A DNA stretch of 64,000 bases from Lentisphaeria bacterium UBA4640 (lineage in GTDB: Bacteria > Verrucomicrobiota > Lentisphaeria > Victivallales > UBA1829): the NCBI GenBank assembly GCA_002405835.1, contig DHMO01000045.1, positions 133,568-197,567 on the forward strand. The letters run 5' to 3'. Made by a program: the position numbers and the translations under genes. Below the pieces are notes generated by a model. That model had not been told where the DNA came from. It did not search any database and worked only from the letters and a program-made list of their open reading frames with translations. This document shows positions 1 to 8,549 of this stretch, one piece after another. How positions within the stretch are numbered: the first letter of the stretch is position 1; every line of letters begins with the position of its first letter.

Positions 1-861
1 TATTGGGGAGTCGGCTGCGGCTGGATCGTGGTGCCGACGATGCTGATTCTCGGCATGGGACCGTTTGAAGCGGTTGGAATCGGACTTCTCCAGATGGTTC
101 CTTCCACGATTCTGACGGTTGCGAAACAGGCTCCGGAGATCGGCTGGAGACGCGGCGAACCGGGACGGACGCTCGTGCTTCCGCTTGCTCTCGGCGCAAT
201 GATGACTTCCCTGCTCGGCAAAATGCTGAACACAAAACTTATTGCCGTGTGCGGATCGGCGCGTCCGATTCAGTGGATGCTGATCGGGTTCATCTCGTTT
301 ATCGTGATTCAGACACTCTGCAGCCGGACGGCGTGTTACAATGACCGGATGCCGGAAATCACGCGGAGGAAATCCCGGATTGCATTCGGAACAGGTGTCG
401 CAACCGGAATTGTCTCTTCGATGCTGGGACTTGGCGGCGGAATCTTTGTGCGTCCGCTGCTGACCTCCGGTTTCCGTGTCCCGGAATATTACACGAGCCG
501 GATTGTGCGTTTGCTCGTGCTGGTGACGACGGTTACGGGCGGAATTACCTATCTGTTTTCCTCGAAGGGTTTTGACATGCATATTTTCGGACTTTCCATG
601 CTGGTTGCCGCGGGCGGAATTTTCGGTTTTCCGCTTGGCGCGAAACTGCACCGGATTGTTTACGATGCCGGTTATGCGCAACACATCCACAAGAGCTTTG
701 CTGTCATCGCAGCGACGGTTCCGGTCAATACCCTGTTCAACATTTTCGGTTTGGCTGCATTGAGCCGCTGGCTGATGCTTGCTGTCGCCGTAATCCTTTC
801 CGCTTATCTGACGCTTTTTTCACTTTACGCAAAAAAGAATCCGCGGGAAATCGGTGGATAG
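1..861 (+). CDS. TSUP (TauE/SafE) family anion permease, 5' partial
   Basis: The reading frame is open from base 1, so the gene begins before the window; 286 codons are visible. The visible start reads YWGVGCGWIVVPTML, the glycine-rich first half-repeat of the TSUP (TauE/SafE) family, and a second repeat, GLGGGIFVRPLL, lies near visible residue 145. Most of the rest is hydrophobic membrane segments. TSUP proteins export or import sulfite, sulfonates, sulfoacetate or other small organic anions across the inner membrane; the substrate cannot be read from sequence. The stop codon lies inside a strong terminator hairpin shared with the convergent gene. Family assignment is good, substrate unknown. 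Confidence 0.85.
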   Translation, partial: YWGVGCGWIVVPTMLILGMGPFEAVGIGLLQMVPSTILTVAKQAPEIGWRRGEPGRTLVLPLALGAMMTSLLGKMLNTKLIAVCGSARPIQWMLIGFISFIVIQTLCSRTACYNDRMPEITRRKSRIAFGTGVATGIVSSMLGLGGGIFVRPLLTSGFRVPEYYTSRIVRLLVLVTTVTGGITYLFSSKGFDMHIFGLSMLVAAGGIFGFPLGAKLHRIVYDAGYAQHIHKSFAVIAATVPVNTLFNIFGLAALSRWLMLAVAVILSAYLTLFSLYAKKNPREIGG

Positions 862-880
862 GTTTTCCCGCGGATATTTT
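839..880. terminator. Bidirectional rho-independent terminator
   Basis: A 12-bp perfect inverted repeat (839-850 with 864-875, arms ATCCGCGGGAAA and TTTCCCGCGGAT) is followed by ATTTTG on the plus strand and by ATTCTTTTTTG on the minus strand. It sits between the convergent TSUP and SGNH genes and can end both transcripts. Confidence 0.8.
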
Positions 881-889
881 GCCGAAACT

Positions 890-1924
890 TTATTTCCCGG
901 TGAGCAGCAAACGGACTTTGGCGGCGAGGGCGTCTGCATACAGAATCATGCCGTGATCATTGGGATGAACGCGGTCGGTGTAACATTCGCCGAAGTCGTC
1001 GCCGAGAATCGAGAGACCGTCGAGGAACGCATGTCCGGTCCGGAGGTGTGCGGCGGTCCGGCGGGTACGCCATTCGGAGGCCGGGTCTTCATTCGGAATG
1101 CGCAGGTGCGACACGGTCAGGATCGGCGTTTCCGGATGCGCTTCATGTAGAATGCGGCAGAATTCCGGAAGGGTCTTTTCGAGATCCTCCGGAGAGACGT
1201 TGGCGTCGTATGCGAGAATATAGATGCGCGGGTTCGGAATTTTGGCGAGTTCCTGCGCGACGACGGCTTCGCCGTGTCCGCTTCCGGAAAAACCGAAGTT
1301 CAGAAGCGGCATGCCGAGTTTCCGCGAAAGCTGATTCGCCATTGCAAGCCCCGGACGCGATGCGCAGCAGCCGTGTTCAATCGAAGTTCCGTAAAGAACA
1401 ACGGGACGCGGGTCGGCACCGGCGGGCGCCGGTTCGCAACGGGCGTTTTCAGATAACGCAATGCCGAATTCCATGATTTCCGCATAGAGCGGAAAATAGA
1501 GACGGTAGGTATGCGCGGTTCCGTCTCCGTCGGAAAACAGAGTCGCCGTGTAGGTGTGTTCCGGATAGCCGACTTCATCGAAGTTGAGACGCGAAATTCC
1601 GCAGTAGCTGCCGTCACGGTAGAGATCAAAACCGATCCGGCCGTAGGTCATGATATCGGCGGAATTGTTGATGACGCGCACGCGGGTGCGGATTTTGATG
1701 AACTTCGAATCGGTGGTGAAACAGAGCACGCCGCTTGCGGATTGACGGGCGTAAGCCTGAACTCCGGGCGGCAAATTCTCTGAAATGTTCAAACGGTAAA
1801 ACGGTTCGCCCGGTTTGCGGAATGCAAAACCTTCCAGACGGAACCGGGGATCATCGGCGGAGAAAAAATGTTCGTTTCCGGCTTGTTCCGCTTCAACCGC
1901 CATATATTTGTCGTGCTTTTCCAT
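890..1924 (-). CDS. SGNH/GDSL-family hydrolase (carbohydrate esterase-like)
   Basis: 344 residues. The N-terminal ~170 residues form a beta-rich domain; the C-terminal half is an SGNH hydrolase: block I VVLYGTSIEHG (serine nucleophile), a GFSGSGHGE block with the oxyanion glycine, YDANVSP in the block III position, and a C-terminal DRVHPNDHG with the catalytic Asp-x-x-His. Such two-domain SGNH proteins are usually sugar or polysaccharide esterases. No signal peptide, so probably cytoplasmic. The start has AAGGA 7 nt upstream. It is the last gene behind a GH42 beta-galactosidase, suggesting removal of acyl groups from an imported oligosaccharide (inference). Exact substrate unknown. Confidence 0.75.
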   Translation of the reverse strand: MEKHDKYMAVEAEQAGNEHFFSADDPRFRLEGFAFRKPGEPFYRLNISENLPPGVQAYARQSASGVLCFTTDSKFIKIRTRVRVINNSADIMTYGRIGFDLYRDGSYCGISRLNFDEVGYPEHTYTATLFSDGDGTAHTYRLYFPLYAEIMEFGIALSENARCEPAPAGADPRPVVLYGTSIEHGCCASRPGLAMANQLSRKLGMPLLNFGFSGSGHGEAVVAQELAKIPNPRIYILAYDANVSPEDLEKTLPEFCRILHEAHPETPILTVSHLRIPNEDPASEWRTRRTAAHLRTGHAFLDGLSILGDDFGECYTDRVHPNDHGMILYADALAAKVRLLLTGK

Positions 1925-1946
1925 AAAGTCTTCCTTTTGATTTCAG

Positions 1947-1971
1947 AAAACCCGTTTTCAGTACGGGTTTT
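1947..1971 (-). terminator. Weak hairpin between GH42 and SGNH genes
   Basis: A 9-bp inverted repeat (AAAACCCGT / ACGGGTTTT, loop of 7) lies 40 bp past the GH42 stop. The run of T is only four long, so it may be a leaky terminator or an mRNA-stabilising hairpin that lowers expression of the downstream esterase. Confidence 0.4.
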
Positions 1972-2010
1972 CATAAGATAGCACATGATTGCGAGATTGC
2001 CAATGCGGTT

Positions 2011-4095
2011 CTATTTTTTGTATCCGATGACCATAACGGTCTCTTCCGGCGCAAGCGGCTGTTCGAGAACGGTTCCGCCATTTTGCCGGACTCCATTCCG
2101 TGTGAAGGCCGCATAGGAGCTTTCCAGTTCGACCCGCGCGGTGACGGAGGTCTGTGTGCGGTTGCCGAGAATGAAGACATCGGCATCCGGACCGTGCATG
2201 ACGCTGCACTCGATTTTTGCGGAGGGGGCAACGTTGAGAACCGGTTTCACGCCGTGCCGGAACGCGAATTCCGCCATGGCGTTCATGGTGGCTTCATCGG
2301 AGCCGAGACGCTGGAGTCCGAGGGTGATATAAGATCCGGCAAGGAGCGTTTCCCCTTTGCCGAATTTGTTTCGGACGATGAGAGCTTTCCCGTTTTCTTC
2401 CGCAAGAACTTCTCCGGTGGTCTGGACAAGGTACTGGCGGAACATGTATCCGCGCAGAGCGCCGAGACGGAACTCAGTATCGCGGGCGGCAATGAAGTCC
2501 GCTTCCTGACAGCCGAACATCTCATCCAGACCGTGTCCGGGGATCATACGGCGCAGGAAAACGTGTTCGTCCAGATATGCGCAGCGTCCATCCGCCCAGA
2601 CGGCGCCGCCGTTTGCGGTAAATTCACGGATTTTGTCCGCAACCGCCTTCGACATGACCATGACGTGCGGGAGATAGAGCGCTTTGTACTGGTTGAGAAC
2701 GCCTTCCTCAATCTGGCATTCGGTGATGTAATCGACCGCGATGTGCGCATGGTTCAGCGCTTTGTAACAGCCGTAACAGGCGCGATTGTGGTCGTCACCC
2801 TCGGTGACGTGCGGTTTGCTCCGGTGCTGCAGAAGCGTCAGATTGCGAGTGTTGACGGAGGCGAGAATTGCAACTTCCGGTTTGACCGGTTCCGCCCGGG
2901 CGAGGATTTCCGCATTCACCCGGATGTCGGCGCCGAAGAGTTTCGCGGCTTCCGAACGTTCAGTCGGTCCGCCGTCATGAACGCGGCGCAGACTGAATTC
3001 GCCGACTTCCATCATGCTGGAACGCCAGGACTGCCACTCCCAGAAGAGGACTCCGCGCAGACCGCGTCCGAGTGAATGATAGAGAGTGTGTGTGATATCT
3101 TCCGGAGATGGCGTGAATTTGAACTGGTGGTAGTAGGTTGTCCCCGCCTGGAATTCGCCGACCCAGGCGTCGCGTCCCTGCGCCCAGCTTCTGGCGGAGT
3201 CGATGCAGTGCAGATAGAGCGGAGCGAAATCCTTCGGCTCCTTTTCACGGAAGAAGAAATAGTGTGTCGGGTGAAGGGATACGCTGATGGAATCCAGAGT
3301 TTTTCCGAGTTTCCATTCATTGAGTCCGCACTCCATGCCGTTGAAAGTCGGATGATCGGGATTGGCATGTGTTTCATGCACGGGATCGATGGAACGGACC
3401 GTGTCGCGCAGCCAGCGCATATTGCGGTCCAGATTTTCTGTGTTGAACTCATAAAAGTCGTACTGAATCGGAGTGACTCTGCCGCGTGAACCGAATTCAA
3501 AGGCATCGGCGAGCCATTCGGGGGTGAGTTCCTCAAGGGATTCGGGACATGCGGTGGTGAAGACCTGGCACTCGCCGAGCCACGCACTCCGGAGCGCTTC
3601 GATGTCCGGATATTTTGCTTTGAGCCATTCGGTGAAACGTTTCAGTGTGGATGGACAGGTGCAGGGAGCCTGGTTCGGCTCGTTCCAGAGGTTCCAGATT
3701 GCAAGAGCGGGGGCGTCTTTGTAACGCTCCACGGTGCGGCGGACAAAGTTTTCCATCGGGACGGCAACTTCCGGACGGTCGAAGCAGGGGTAACGCTTGT
3801 CGCGGTCGTCAATGCCCTTTTCAAGCAGTTCCTTGAGGAGCCAGAGCGGGAGATAGAGTCCGAAAGTCTCCATGACTTTGATTCCGAACTTGTCTGCGGC
3901 CTCCAGCAGAATATCGTGCTGGCGGAAGTCCCAGACGCCTTTGCGCGGCTCAACTTTTTCCCACCAGATGAAGGAACGGATGATGTTGAAATTGTTGTCC
4001 CGGATGCGGCGCATGTCCTCTTCGATTTCGCGGACGCCGTAATTCGGATTGAGCCAGTACATGGCTCCGAGCATGAAAGGTTTGCGTTTGTTCAT
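2011..4095 (-). CDS. GH42 family beta-galactosidase
   Basis: 694 residues, normal for GH42, with no signal peptide, so a cytoplasmic retaining beta-galactosidase acting on imported beta-galactosides. Order: TIM barrel (about 1-390), glutamine-amidotransferase-like trimerisation domain (about 400-610), small C-terminal beta domain. Family residues are visible: acid/base Glu139 in WNLWNEPN and nucleophile Glu314 in WVGEFQAG. Its start overlaps the end of the ROK kinase gene by four bases (ATGA), so translation is probably coupled. Together with the upstream kinase and isomerase it forms a sugar-catabolic operon, probably controlled by the divergent RpiR regulator (inference). Confidence 0.9.
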   Translation of the reverse strand: MNKRKPFMLGAMYWLNPNYGVREIEEDMRRIRDNNFNIIRSFIWWEKVEPRKGVWDFRQHDILLEAADKFGIKVMETFGLYLPLWLLKELLEKGIDDRDKRYPCFDRPEVAVPMENFVRRTVERYKDAPALAIWNLWNEPNQAPCTCPSTLKRFTEWLKAKYPDIEALRSAWLGECQVFTTACPESLEELTPEWLADAFEFGSRGRVTPIQYDFYEFNTENLDRNMRWLRDTVRSIDPVHETHANPDHPTFNGMECGLNEWKLGKTLDSISVSLHPTHYFFFREKEPKDFAPLYLHCIDSARSWAQGRDAWVGEFQAGTTYYHQFKFTPSPEDITHTLYHSLGRGLRGVLFWEWQSWRSSMMEVGEFSLRRVHDGGPTERSEAAKLFGADIRVNAEILARAEPVKPEVAILASVNTRNLTLLQHRSKPHVTEGDDHNRACYGCYKALNHAHIAVDYITECQIEEGVLNQYKALYLPHVMVMSKAVADKIREFTANGGAVWADGRCAYLDEHVFLRRMIPGHGLDEMFGCQEADFIAARDTEFRLGALRGYMFRQYLVQTTGEVLAEENGKALIVRNKFGKGETLLAGSYITLGLQRLGSDEATMNAMAEFAFRHGVKPVLNVAPSAKIECSVMHGPDADVFILGNRTQTSVTARVELESSYAAFTRNGVRQNGGTVLEQPLAPEETVMVIGYKK

Positions 4096-4925
4096 TCAGA
4101 TTCTCTCTTTCTTGCATATTCGTATGCGCCGTAAAGCGCGGCGTCTTCACCGAGAAGCGAGCGGCGCACGGGGAGGGCGGGAGGAACTGGACCGAACAGT
4201 TCCAGATCGCGGGCGATCTGCCCGCCGATGACAATGACTTCCGCTGCAAGTTCGCGGCTCCATCCGGTCAGCAGTTCGAACAGCGCGGAACCGTATCCGA
4301 GCCAGACTTTCTGCGCGGCGCGGTCGCCCTCTTTTGCACGGAGAGCGATTTCCTTCACATTTTCCGCCGGATATTCCGCAAGCAGTGCGCGTGCGGAGAC
4401 GGCATCCTCTGCGATTCCGCCGCGGAAGGGTTTGTTCCAGAGCGAGACGTTCTCCGCCGGGCTTCCCGCGGGACTTGTCAGCGGTTTGCCATCAACGGCG
4501 AACGCCGCTCCGAGTCCGGTTCCGAGCGTCACGCCGCCGGCGCGGGAGAATCCCCGTGCGGCTCCGCAGGTGATCTCTCCGAGCAGAAAGGCGTTCGCGT
4601 CATGCAGGAACACGGCGTCGGTTCCTCCGGAGAGTTCGCGGAAACTGCAGCCGTCGACAGCCGCGAACTTGTGCTTCATCCGGAAGATTCCGGCGGAGTA
4701 GTCGAACGGGCCCGGGATTGAGACGGCGGCGCGGTCGAATGTTTCCGCCTGCCGGATTGCCCGGCGGACGGATTCGGCGATCTCTTCCCTGGTTCCGCCG
4801 GAGCAGGCCGGAACCTGCGGGAGTTTCCGGAGAAGTTTTCCGGCGGAGAACAGGGCGGATTTTATGAACGTTCCGCCGATGTCCAGCGCAAGGATTATTT
4901 CAGCATGGTCTTGGTTACTTTGCAT
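4092..4925 (-). CDS. ROK family sugar kinase-like protein
   Basis: 277 residues, shorter than most ROK kinases (about 300). The ATP-binding LALDIGGTFIK lies at the N-terminus, the substrate/catalytic LHDANAFLLGE around residue 100 (Asp of DAN as base), followed by GVTLGTGLGAAF, and an EVIVIGGQIA phosphate-binding turn near the C-terminus. The zinc-binding Cys-rich ROK motif is absent; RGGIAEDAVSARAL occupies its place. No DNA-binding domain, so a kinase rather than a repressor. It overlaps the upstream isomerase by 31 bases and the GH42 gene by 4. Likely phosphorylates the hexose released by the operon's glycosidase; the sugar is not known. Confidence 0.8.
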   Translation of the reverse strand: MQSNQDHAEIILALDIGGTFIKSALFSAGKLLRKLPQVPACSGGTREEIAESVRRAIRQAETFDRAAVSIPGPFDYSAGIFRMKHKFAAVDGCSFRELSGGTDAVFLHDANAFLLGEITCGAARGFSRAGGVTLGTGLGAAFAVDGKPLTSPAGSPAENVSLWNKPFRGGIAEDAVSARALLAEYPAENVKEIALRAKEGDRAAQKVWLGYGSALFELLTGWSRELAAEVIVIGGQIARDLELFGPVPPALPVRRSLLGEDAALYGAYEYARKRESE

Positions 4926-6700
4926 GGCGTTTTCCCCAGATTGATGATGGTGTATTCGCCCATGGAGGCGGGAACGACGACCATATCCATGTATTTCGCA
5001 TGATACGATTTCGCAGGATCATTTTTGGAGCAGACGAGGATTTCCGCGCCCTGAACCAGAACGAGGACATGGAACTTCGCTCCCTGCGTATTATCGGAAA
5101 TTTCGCGGTCGAACGAGAAGCGGCGCAGACTGAAGTAGATCAGATCGTGTTCGCCCACAATCTCCTCTTTCCAGCCTTCGCCTTCGCGGACGGTGCGCGG
5201 TTTCGGACGGAGGACTCCGTCGATGGCGCTTCTGCGGCGGTCGGCGACAAGGACATTTTTGCCGTGAATCGAGTGAATCGGGCGCGGGTTGCCGTCGAGG
5301 TCTTTGCGCAGGTAATCGTAAAGTTTGAATGTATAGCTTCCGATGGTGTAACTTCCGATTTCGAGAACGAGCTGATTGCGTCCGGAGGCGTGAATGGTTC
5401 CGCCTGGGAGCAGGAACTGGTCGCCCTCTTCGCTCGGAAAACTGTTGACGAATTTGTCGTGGTCAAACGGGATGTGTTCTTTTTCCGCCTTCTCGATGCA
5501 GCGGAAGAACTCATCCACATTGCAGTCGTCCTGAAGCCCGAGATAGGTTTTCGATCCGGCGGTTTTGACGCAGTAGTAACTCTCATCCTGCTGGAACGGT
5601 TCGCCGAAGTGTTCCGTGTTGTAGGCTTTCGGGGGGTGGACCTGGATGGACATGTTTCCGCTGCCGCCGTAGGTGTCGTCGTAGTTGAAGCGGATCGGGA
5701 AGACGCGTCCGAAGCGGGCGACGCTTTCCGGCCCCATGAGCGCTTCCGCCTCCTGTTTGAAGAAGGTGGAGAAGGGAATGTTGAAGGTGTCTTTGCCGAC
5801 TTTGATCTGAAGGCTGACTTCGTTCGGAATCATATCGAAGACCCACGCGCAGTTGCGCATGTCGTCGGGGAGATGACGCAGCTGTTTGACAAAGTTTCCG
5901 CCCCAGACGCCTTCCAGATAAACCGGTGTGCAGCGGAAGGGCGATTGCACCTGAATGTCGAAAACCTCTTTCAGAACATCAAGCGGAAGCATTTTCATGC
6001 GGTCGCTCATGTTGTCGTCGATGTAATATGCGACGCCATTGTTCCGGATCAGGTTTTGACGGTGCAGCATGGCGATTTCGTAATCGTAATAATACATGCG
6101 GCGGAAAATGTAAGGCAGAGTGCGCTTCTTTTCCGTGTCGCCGAAGTTGCGGACCTTGTGTTCGCGGATGCGGAGCGTGGTTTCGAGCGGGGTGACATCA
6201 AGAAACACCGCAAGGTCGCCGTCTTCGCGGAAAGCGGGGAGTGCGGAGCCGAACCCGTAAAGGATTACAAGGGAATCCGCGGCGCGGCTTTCTTTGAGAA
6301 GGCGGACGAGGGCGGCTGTTTTTGCGTTGTCAAACAGCGTTTCCGGCTCGCGGTGTCTGGATTTTCCGAACAGGAGAATCGGGTCGATGACGCGGTCTTC
6401 GGGGAGAGAATCCGCGAGCATGGTTTCGAGTTCCGCCGGGCTTTTGTACGCGGAAGAAACATCAATTTTTGTGACGGCGCGGTCTCCGGCGGCGTCGGCG
6501 ATGCGATCGCAGAGAATGGCGTAATCCGCTCCGACATAACCGTCAAGGATCAGGACTTTGTGTGCGGGCAGTTCGCGGAGCAGACGTTCCGCAATCGCTT
6601 CGTTGCCCATCAGAGATTTTGCTGCGGCTGCAGCGGGAATCTTCGGACGGTTCAGTGCTTCCGGGTCGGTGAATCGGTACGGTTTGAACATGAAACTCAT
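4895..6700 (-). CDS. Class I mannose-6-phosphate isomerase-like protein with N-terminal degenerate P-loop domain
   Basis: 601 residues, against about 300-390 for a plain type I phosphomannose isomerase. The C-terminal ~350 residues carry the cupin fold with metal-site signatures MSIQVHPPKAYNTEHFG and DQFLLPGGTIHASG, so interconversion of mannose-6-P and fructose-6-P, or a related aldose isomerisation, is likely. The N-terminal ~240 residues resemble a P-loop sugar/nucleoside kinase fold (HKVLILDGYVGADYA at the Walker A place, RIREHKVRNFG later), but the Walker lysine is missing, so it may be a non-catalytic or regulatory module. First gene of the operon, behind a canonical promoter. The start has AAGG 9 nt upstream. 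Confidence 0.8.
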   Translation of the reverse strand: MSFMFKPYRFTDPEALNRPKIPAAAAAKSLMGNEAIAERLLRELPAHKVLILDGYVGADYAILCDRIADAAGDRAVTKIDVSSAYKSPAELETMLADSLPEDRVIDPILLFGKSRHREPETLFDNAKTAALVRLLKESRAADSLVILYGFGSALPAFREDGDLAVFLDVTPLETTLRIREHKVRNFGDTEKKRTLPYIFRRMYYYDYEIAMLHRQNLIRNNGVAYYIDDNMSDRMKMLPLDVLKEVFDIQVQSPFRCTPVYLEGVWGGNFVKQLRHLPDDMRNCAWVFDMIPNEVSLQIKVGKDTFNIPFSTFFKQEAEALMGPESVARFGRVFPIRFNYDDTYGGSGNMSIQVHPPKAYNTEHFGEPFQQDESYYCVKTAGSKTYLGLQDDCNVDEFFRCIEKAEKEHIPFDHDKFVNSFPSEEGDQFLLPGGTIHASGRNQLVLEIGSYTIGSYTFKLYDYLRKDLDGNPRPIHSIHGKNVLVADRRRSAIDGVLRPKPRTVREGEGWKEEIVGEHDLIYFSLRRFSFDREISDNTQGAKFHVLVLVQGAEILVCSKNDPAKSYHAKYMDMVVVPASMGEYTIINLGKTPCKVTKTMLK

Positions 6701-6746
6701 GGTGGACAGCCTTTTGTTGTGTTTGCAATTTTATTGATTGTTTTAA

Positions 6747-6775
6747 ATTATACATCATATTTAGTGAAAAGTCAA
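6747..6775 (-). promoter_or_regulatory. Sigma70 promoter of the isomerase/ROK/GH42 operon
   Basis: On the minus strand TTGACT is followed after 17 bp by TATAAT, 47 bp upstream of the isomerase start codon. Only one base departs from consensus. Confidence 0.85.
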
Positions 6776-6784
6776 GAGGCTTTC

Positions 6785-6813
6785 TTGCAAAAAGTCAAAA
6801 AATATGCTATTGT
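6785..6813 (+). promoter_or_regulatory. Probable promoter of the RpiR regulator
   Basis: TTGCAA and TATTGT are separated by 17 bp, and the -10 box is preceded by TGC (extended -10). It begins 10 bp beyond the divergent operon promoter, so one bound regulator could control both. Confidence 0.5.
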
Positions 6814-6839
6814 ACGGAAAAACAACAAGGAAATTGATT

Positions 6840-7700
6840 ATGGCGGAGACAACATTGCCGATTCTGCTGTCGATTCGCCGGAAGCTGCCGGAGCTTTCGG
6901 GGAATTTCCGGAATATCGCGGAGCAGATTCTGAAAAGTCCGGAGAGCGTTCTGAATGAGCGGGTCAGCGACCTTGCAAAGCGGAGCCGCTGCGATTCCGC
7001 ACAGGTGATACGCCTCTGCCAGAAGTTCGGATTCGATGGATTTTCGAGTCTGAAGAACCGTATTATGGAGGATTTTCTCAAACAGCGGCGGACGCTGGAG
7101 AGCCAGATTCCGGCCAAAGGAAATTCCTTCGATCAACTCAAGCGGAAATTCGCCGATGAATTCACCCGGACGGTCAACGATACGCTCAATGAAATTGATG
7201 AAGCGCAGATCGGCGCGGCGGCGGGACACATCAGCCGCTCGCGTCTGATTCTGATTTCCGGATTCGGATCTTCGGGGCTTGTCGCGCGCGACCTGCAGAC
7301 CAAATTGCTGCGTCTCGGTTTTACTGCGCTTTTTCTGGATGATGCGGAGATTCTGCGTTCCATGTGCGCGACGTTGACGGCGGAGGATCTTTTTATCGCG
7401 ATTTCTTTCAGCGGAAGCACGAAGTATCTGCTGGACGACGTGGCCGTGGCGCGGAAGAACGGGACGGCGGTGATCGGGCTTACCAGCTATCCGGATTCGC
7501 CGCTCGCCGCGGCTTCCACGCAGACTTTGCTGACGACTGCCGATGAGCAGCAGCTGCGTCTCGGTGCAATGGTTTCCGTTGTCGCCCAGTACCTGGTTGT
7601 GGATATTCTGATTTCTTACCTGGCAAAACAGGACAGGGAGCGGACGGAAGAGCGGATCATCTCCATCTACCGGAAATCGGTGAGCGGAGAGAACGCCTGA
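6840..7700 (+). CDS. MurR/RpiR family transcriptional regulator
   Basis: 286 residues from the ATG at 6840, which has AAGG about 9 nt upstream; an in-frame ATG at 6804 lies inside the predicted -10 region and is rejected. The N-terminal ~80 residues form an RpiR helix-turn-helix (LAKRSRCDSAQVIRLCQKFGF); residues about 110-250 form a SIS sugar-phosphate-binding domain (LILISGFGSSGLVARDL, ISFSGSTKYLLDD). Family members sense phosphosugars and control sugar catabolism. Its divergent position next to the isomerase/kinase/beta-galactosidase operon makes it the likely regulator, with a hexose phosphate as probable effector (inference). Confidence 0.9.
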   Translation: MAETTLPILLSIRRKLPELSGNFRNIAEQILKSPESVLNERVSDLAKRSRCDSAQVIRLCQKFGFDGFSSLKNRIMEDFLKQRRTLESQIPAKGNSFDQLKRKFADEFTRTVNDTLNEIDEAQIGAAAGHISRSRLILISGFGSSGLVARDLQTKLLRLGFTALFLDDAEILRSMCATLTAEDLFIAISFSGSTKYLLDDVAVARKNGTAVIGLTSYPDSPLAAASTQTLLTTADEQQLRLGAMVSVVAQYLVVDILISYLAKQDRERTEERIISIYRKSVSGENA

Positions 7701-7721
7701 ATCCGTCCGCCTGCAAAAAAA

Positions 7722-8459
7722 TCAGCCCTGAACGTCTGCGAAACGCGGACCGAGAATGCGTCCGCCGTCGACGGGGCAGTCAACGCCGGTGATGTAGCCG
7801 GAATCGTCTGAGGCGAGGAAGAGCAGGGCATTCGCTACTTCGGCGCCGACTCCCCAGCGTTCAAGCCAGGTGAGTTTTGTTGCATCCGGCGAATCTCCAA
7901 TCATGCCGGGGGAGACGCTGTTGACGGTGATGTTTTTCTTTGCCAGCTCCATTGCAAGAGTTTTTGTCAGAATGATTACGCCGGCTTTTGAGGCGGAGTA
8001 TCCGCTGTAGCCCGGCAGACCGACTTCACCCGCGATGGAAGCGAGATTGATGATGCGTCCGTATTTGTTTTTCAGCATGTCCGGCAGAAATGCTTTTGTC
8101 ACGCGGAAGACTCCGTTCAGATTGAGATCAATCATTTTGAGCCAGAGTTCTTCGGTCATTTCCGAGAAGCGTGCGGGGAGCCAGACTCCGGCGTTGTTGA
8201 TCAGAATGTCCACGTGCCCGAAATCCCGGAGAATCTCTTTTGCGGCGTTCTGAACGCTTTCGGTTTTTTCAACGTCCATGATGTAGGCTCGGACGTTTCC
8301 GCCTTTTCCGCGCAGAGCCGCGGCGACGGCTTCCGCTTTGTCGATGGAGATGTCGGCGAGAGCGACGGAGACTCCCTGTTCACAGAATTTTTCCGCGGCG
8401 GCGCGTCCGATCCGTCCCGCTCCGCCGGTGACAACGGCAACTCGGTTTTCAAATTTCAT
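7722..8459 (-). CDS. SDR family oxidoreductase (FabG-like)
   Basis: 245 residues, a classical short-chain dehydrogenase: cofactor-binding TGGAGRIGRAA near the N-terminus, NNAG in the middle, and the catalytic Ser-Tyr-Lys set with YSASK; it ends with the usual VDGG region. A longer frame to 8516 exists, but the ATG at 8459 has AAGGA 8 nt upstream and is preferred. Substrate not evident; such genes in sugar-catabolic bacteria often act on sugar acids or polyols. Transcribed from its own promoter just downstream of an AraC regulator gene, which may control it. Convergent with the RpiR gene, 21 bp between stops. Confidence 0.85.
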   Translation of the reverse strand: MKFENRVAVVTGGAGRIGRAAAEKFCEQGVSVALADISIDKAEAVAAALRGKGGNVRAYIMDVEKTESVQNAAKEILRDFGHVDILINNAGVWLPARFSEMTEELWLKMIDLNLNGVFRVTKAFLPDMLKNKYGRIINLASIAGEVGLPGYSGYSASKAGVIILTKTLAMELAKKNITVNSVSPGMIGDSPDATKLTWLERWGVGAEVANALLFLASDDSGYITGVDCPVDGGRILGPRFADVQG

Positions 8460-8487
8460 TTGCACATTCCTTTCGGTTGTTGATTTC

Positions 8488-8516
8488 AATATAACAGAAC
8501 AGAAGGGAATATGCAA
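8488..8516 (-). promoter_or_regulatory. Promoter of the SDR gene
   Basis: On the minus strand TTGCAT and TATATT are separated by 17 bp, about 30 bp upstream of the SDR start. The flanking spacer contains an AACAGAACAGAAG-type short repeat that could be a regulator contact (speculative). Confidence 0.6.
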
Positions 8517-8549
8517 TGATAAAAAACTTCTGTTTTGTGCACTTTTCTT

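Noticed and set aside
5000..6958. 652-codon plus-strand open frame opposite the phosphomannose-isomerase-like gene
   Set aside because: It is the antisense frame of a gene with clear family motifs; its product is low-complexity and matches nothing recognisable. Long antisense frames are common in GC-rich genes.
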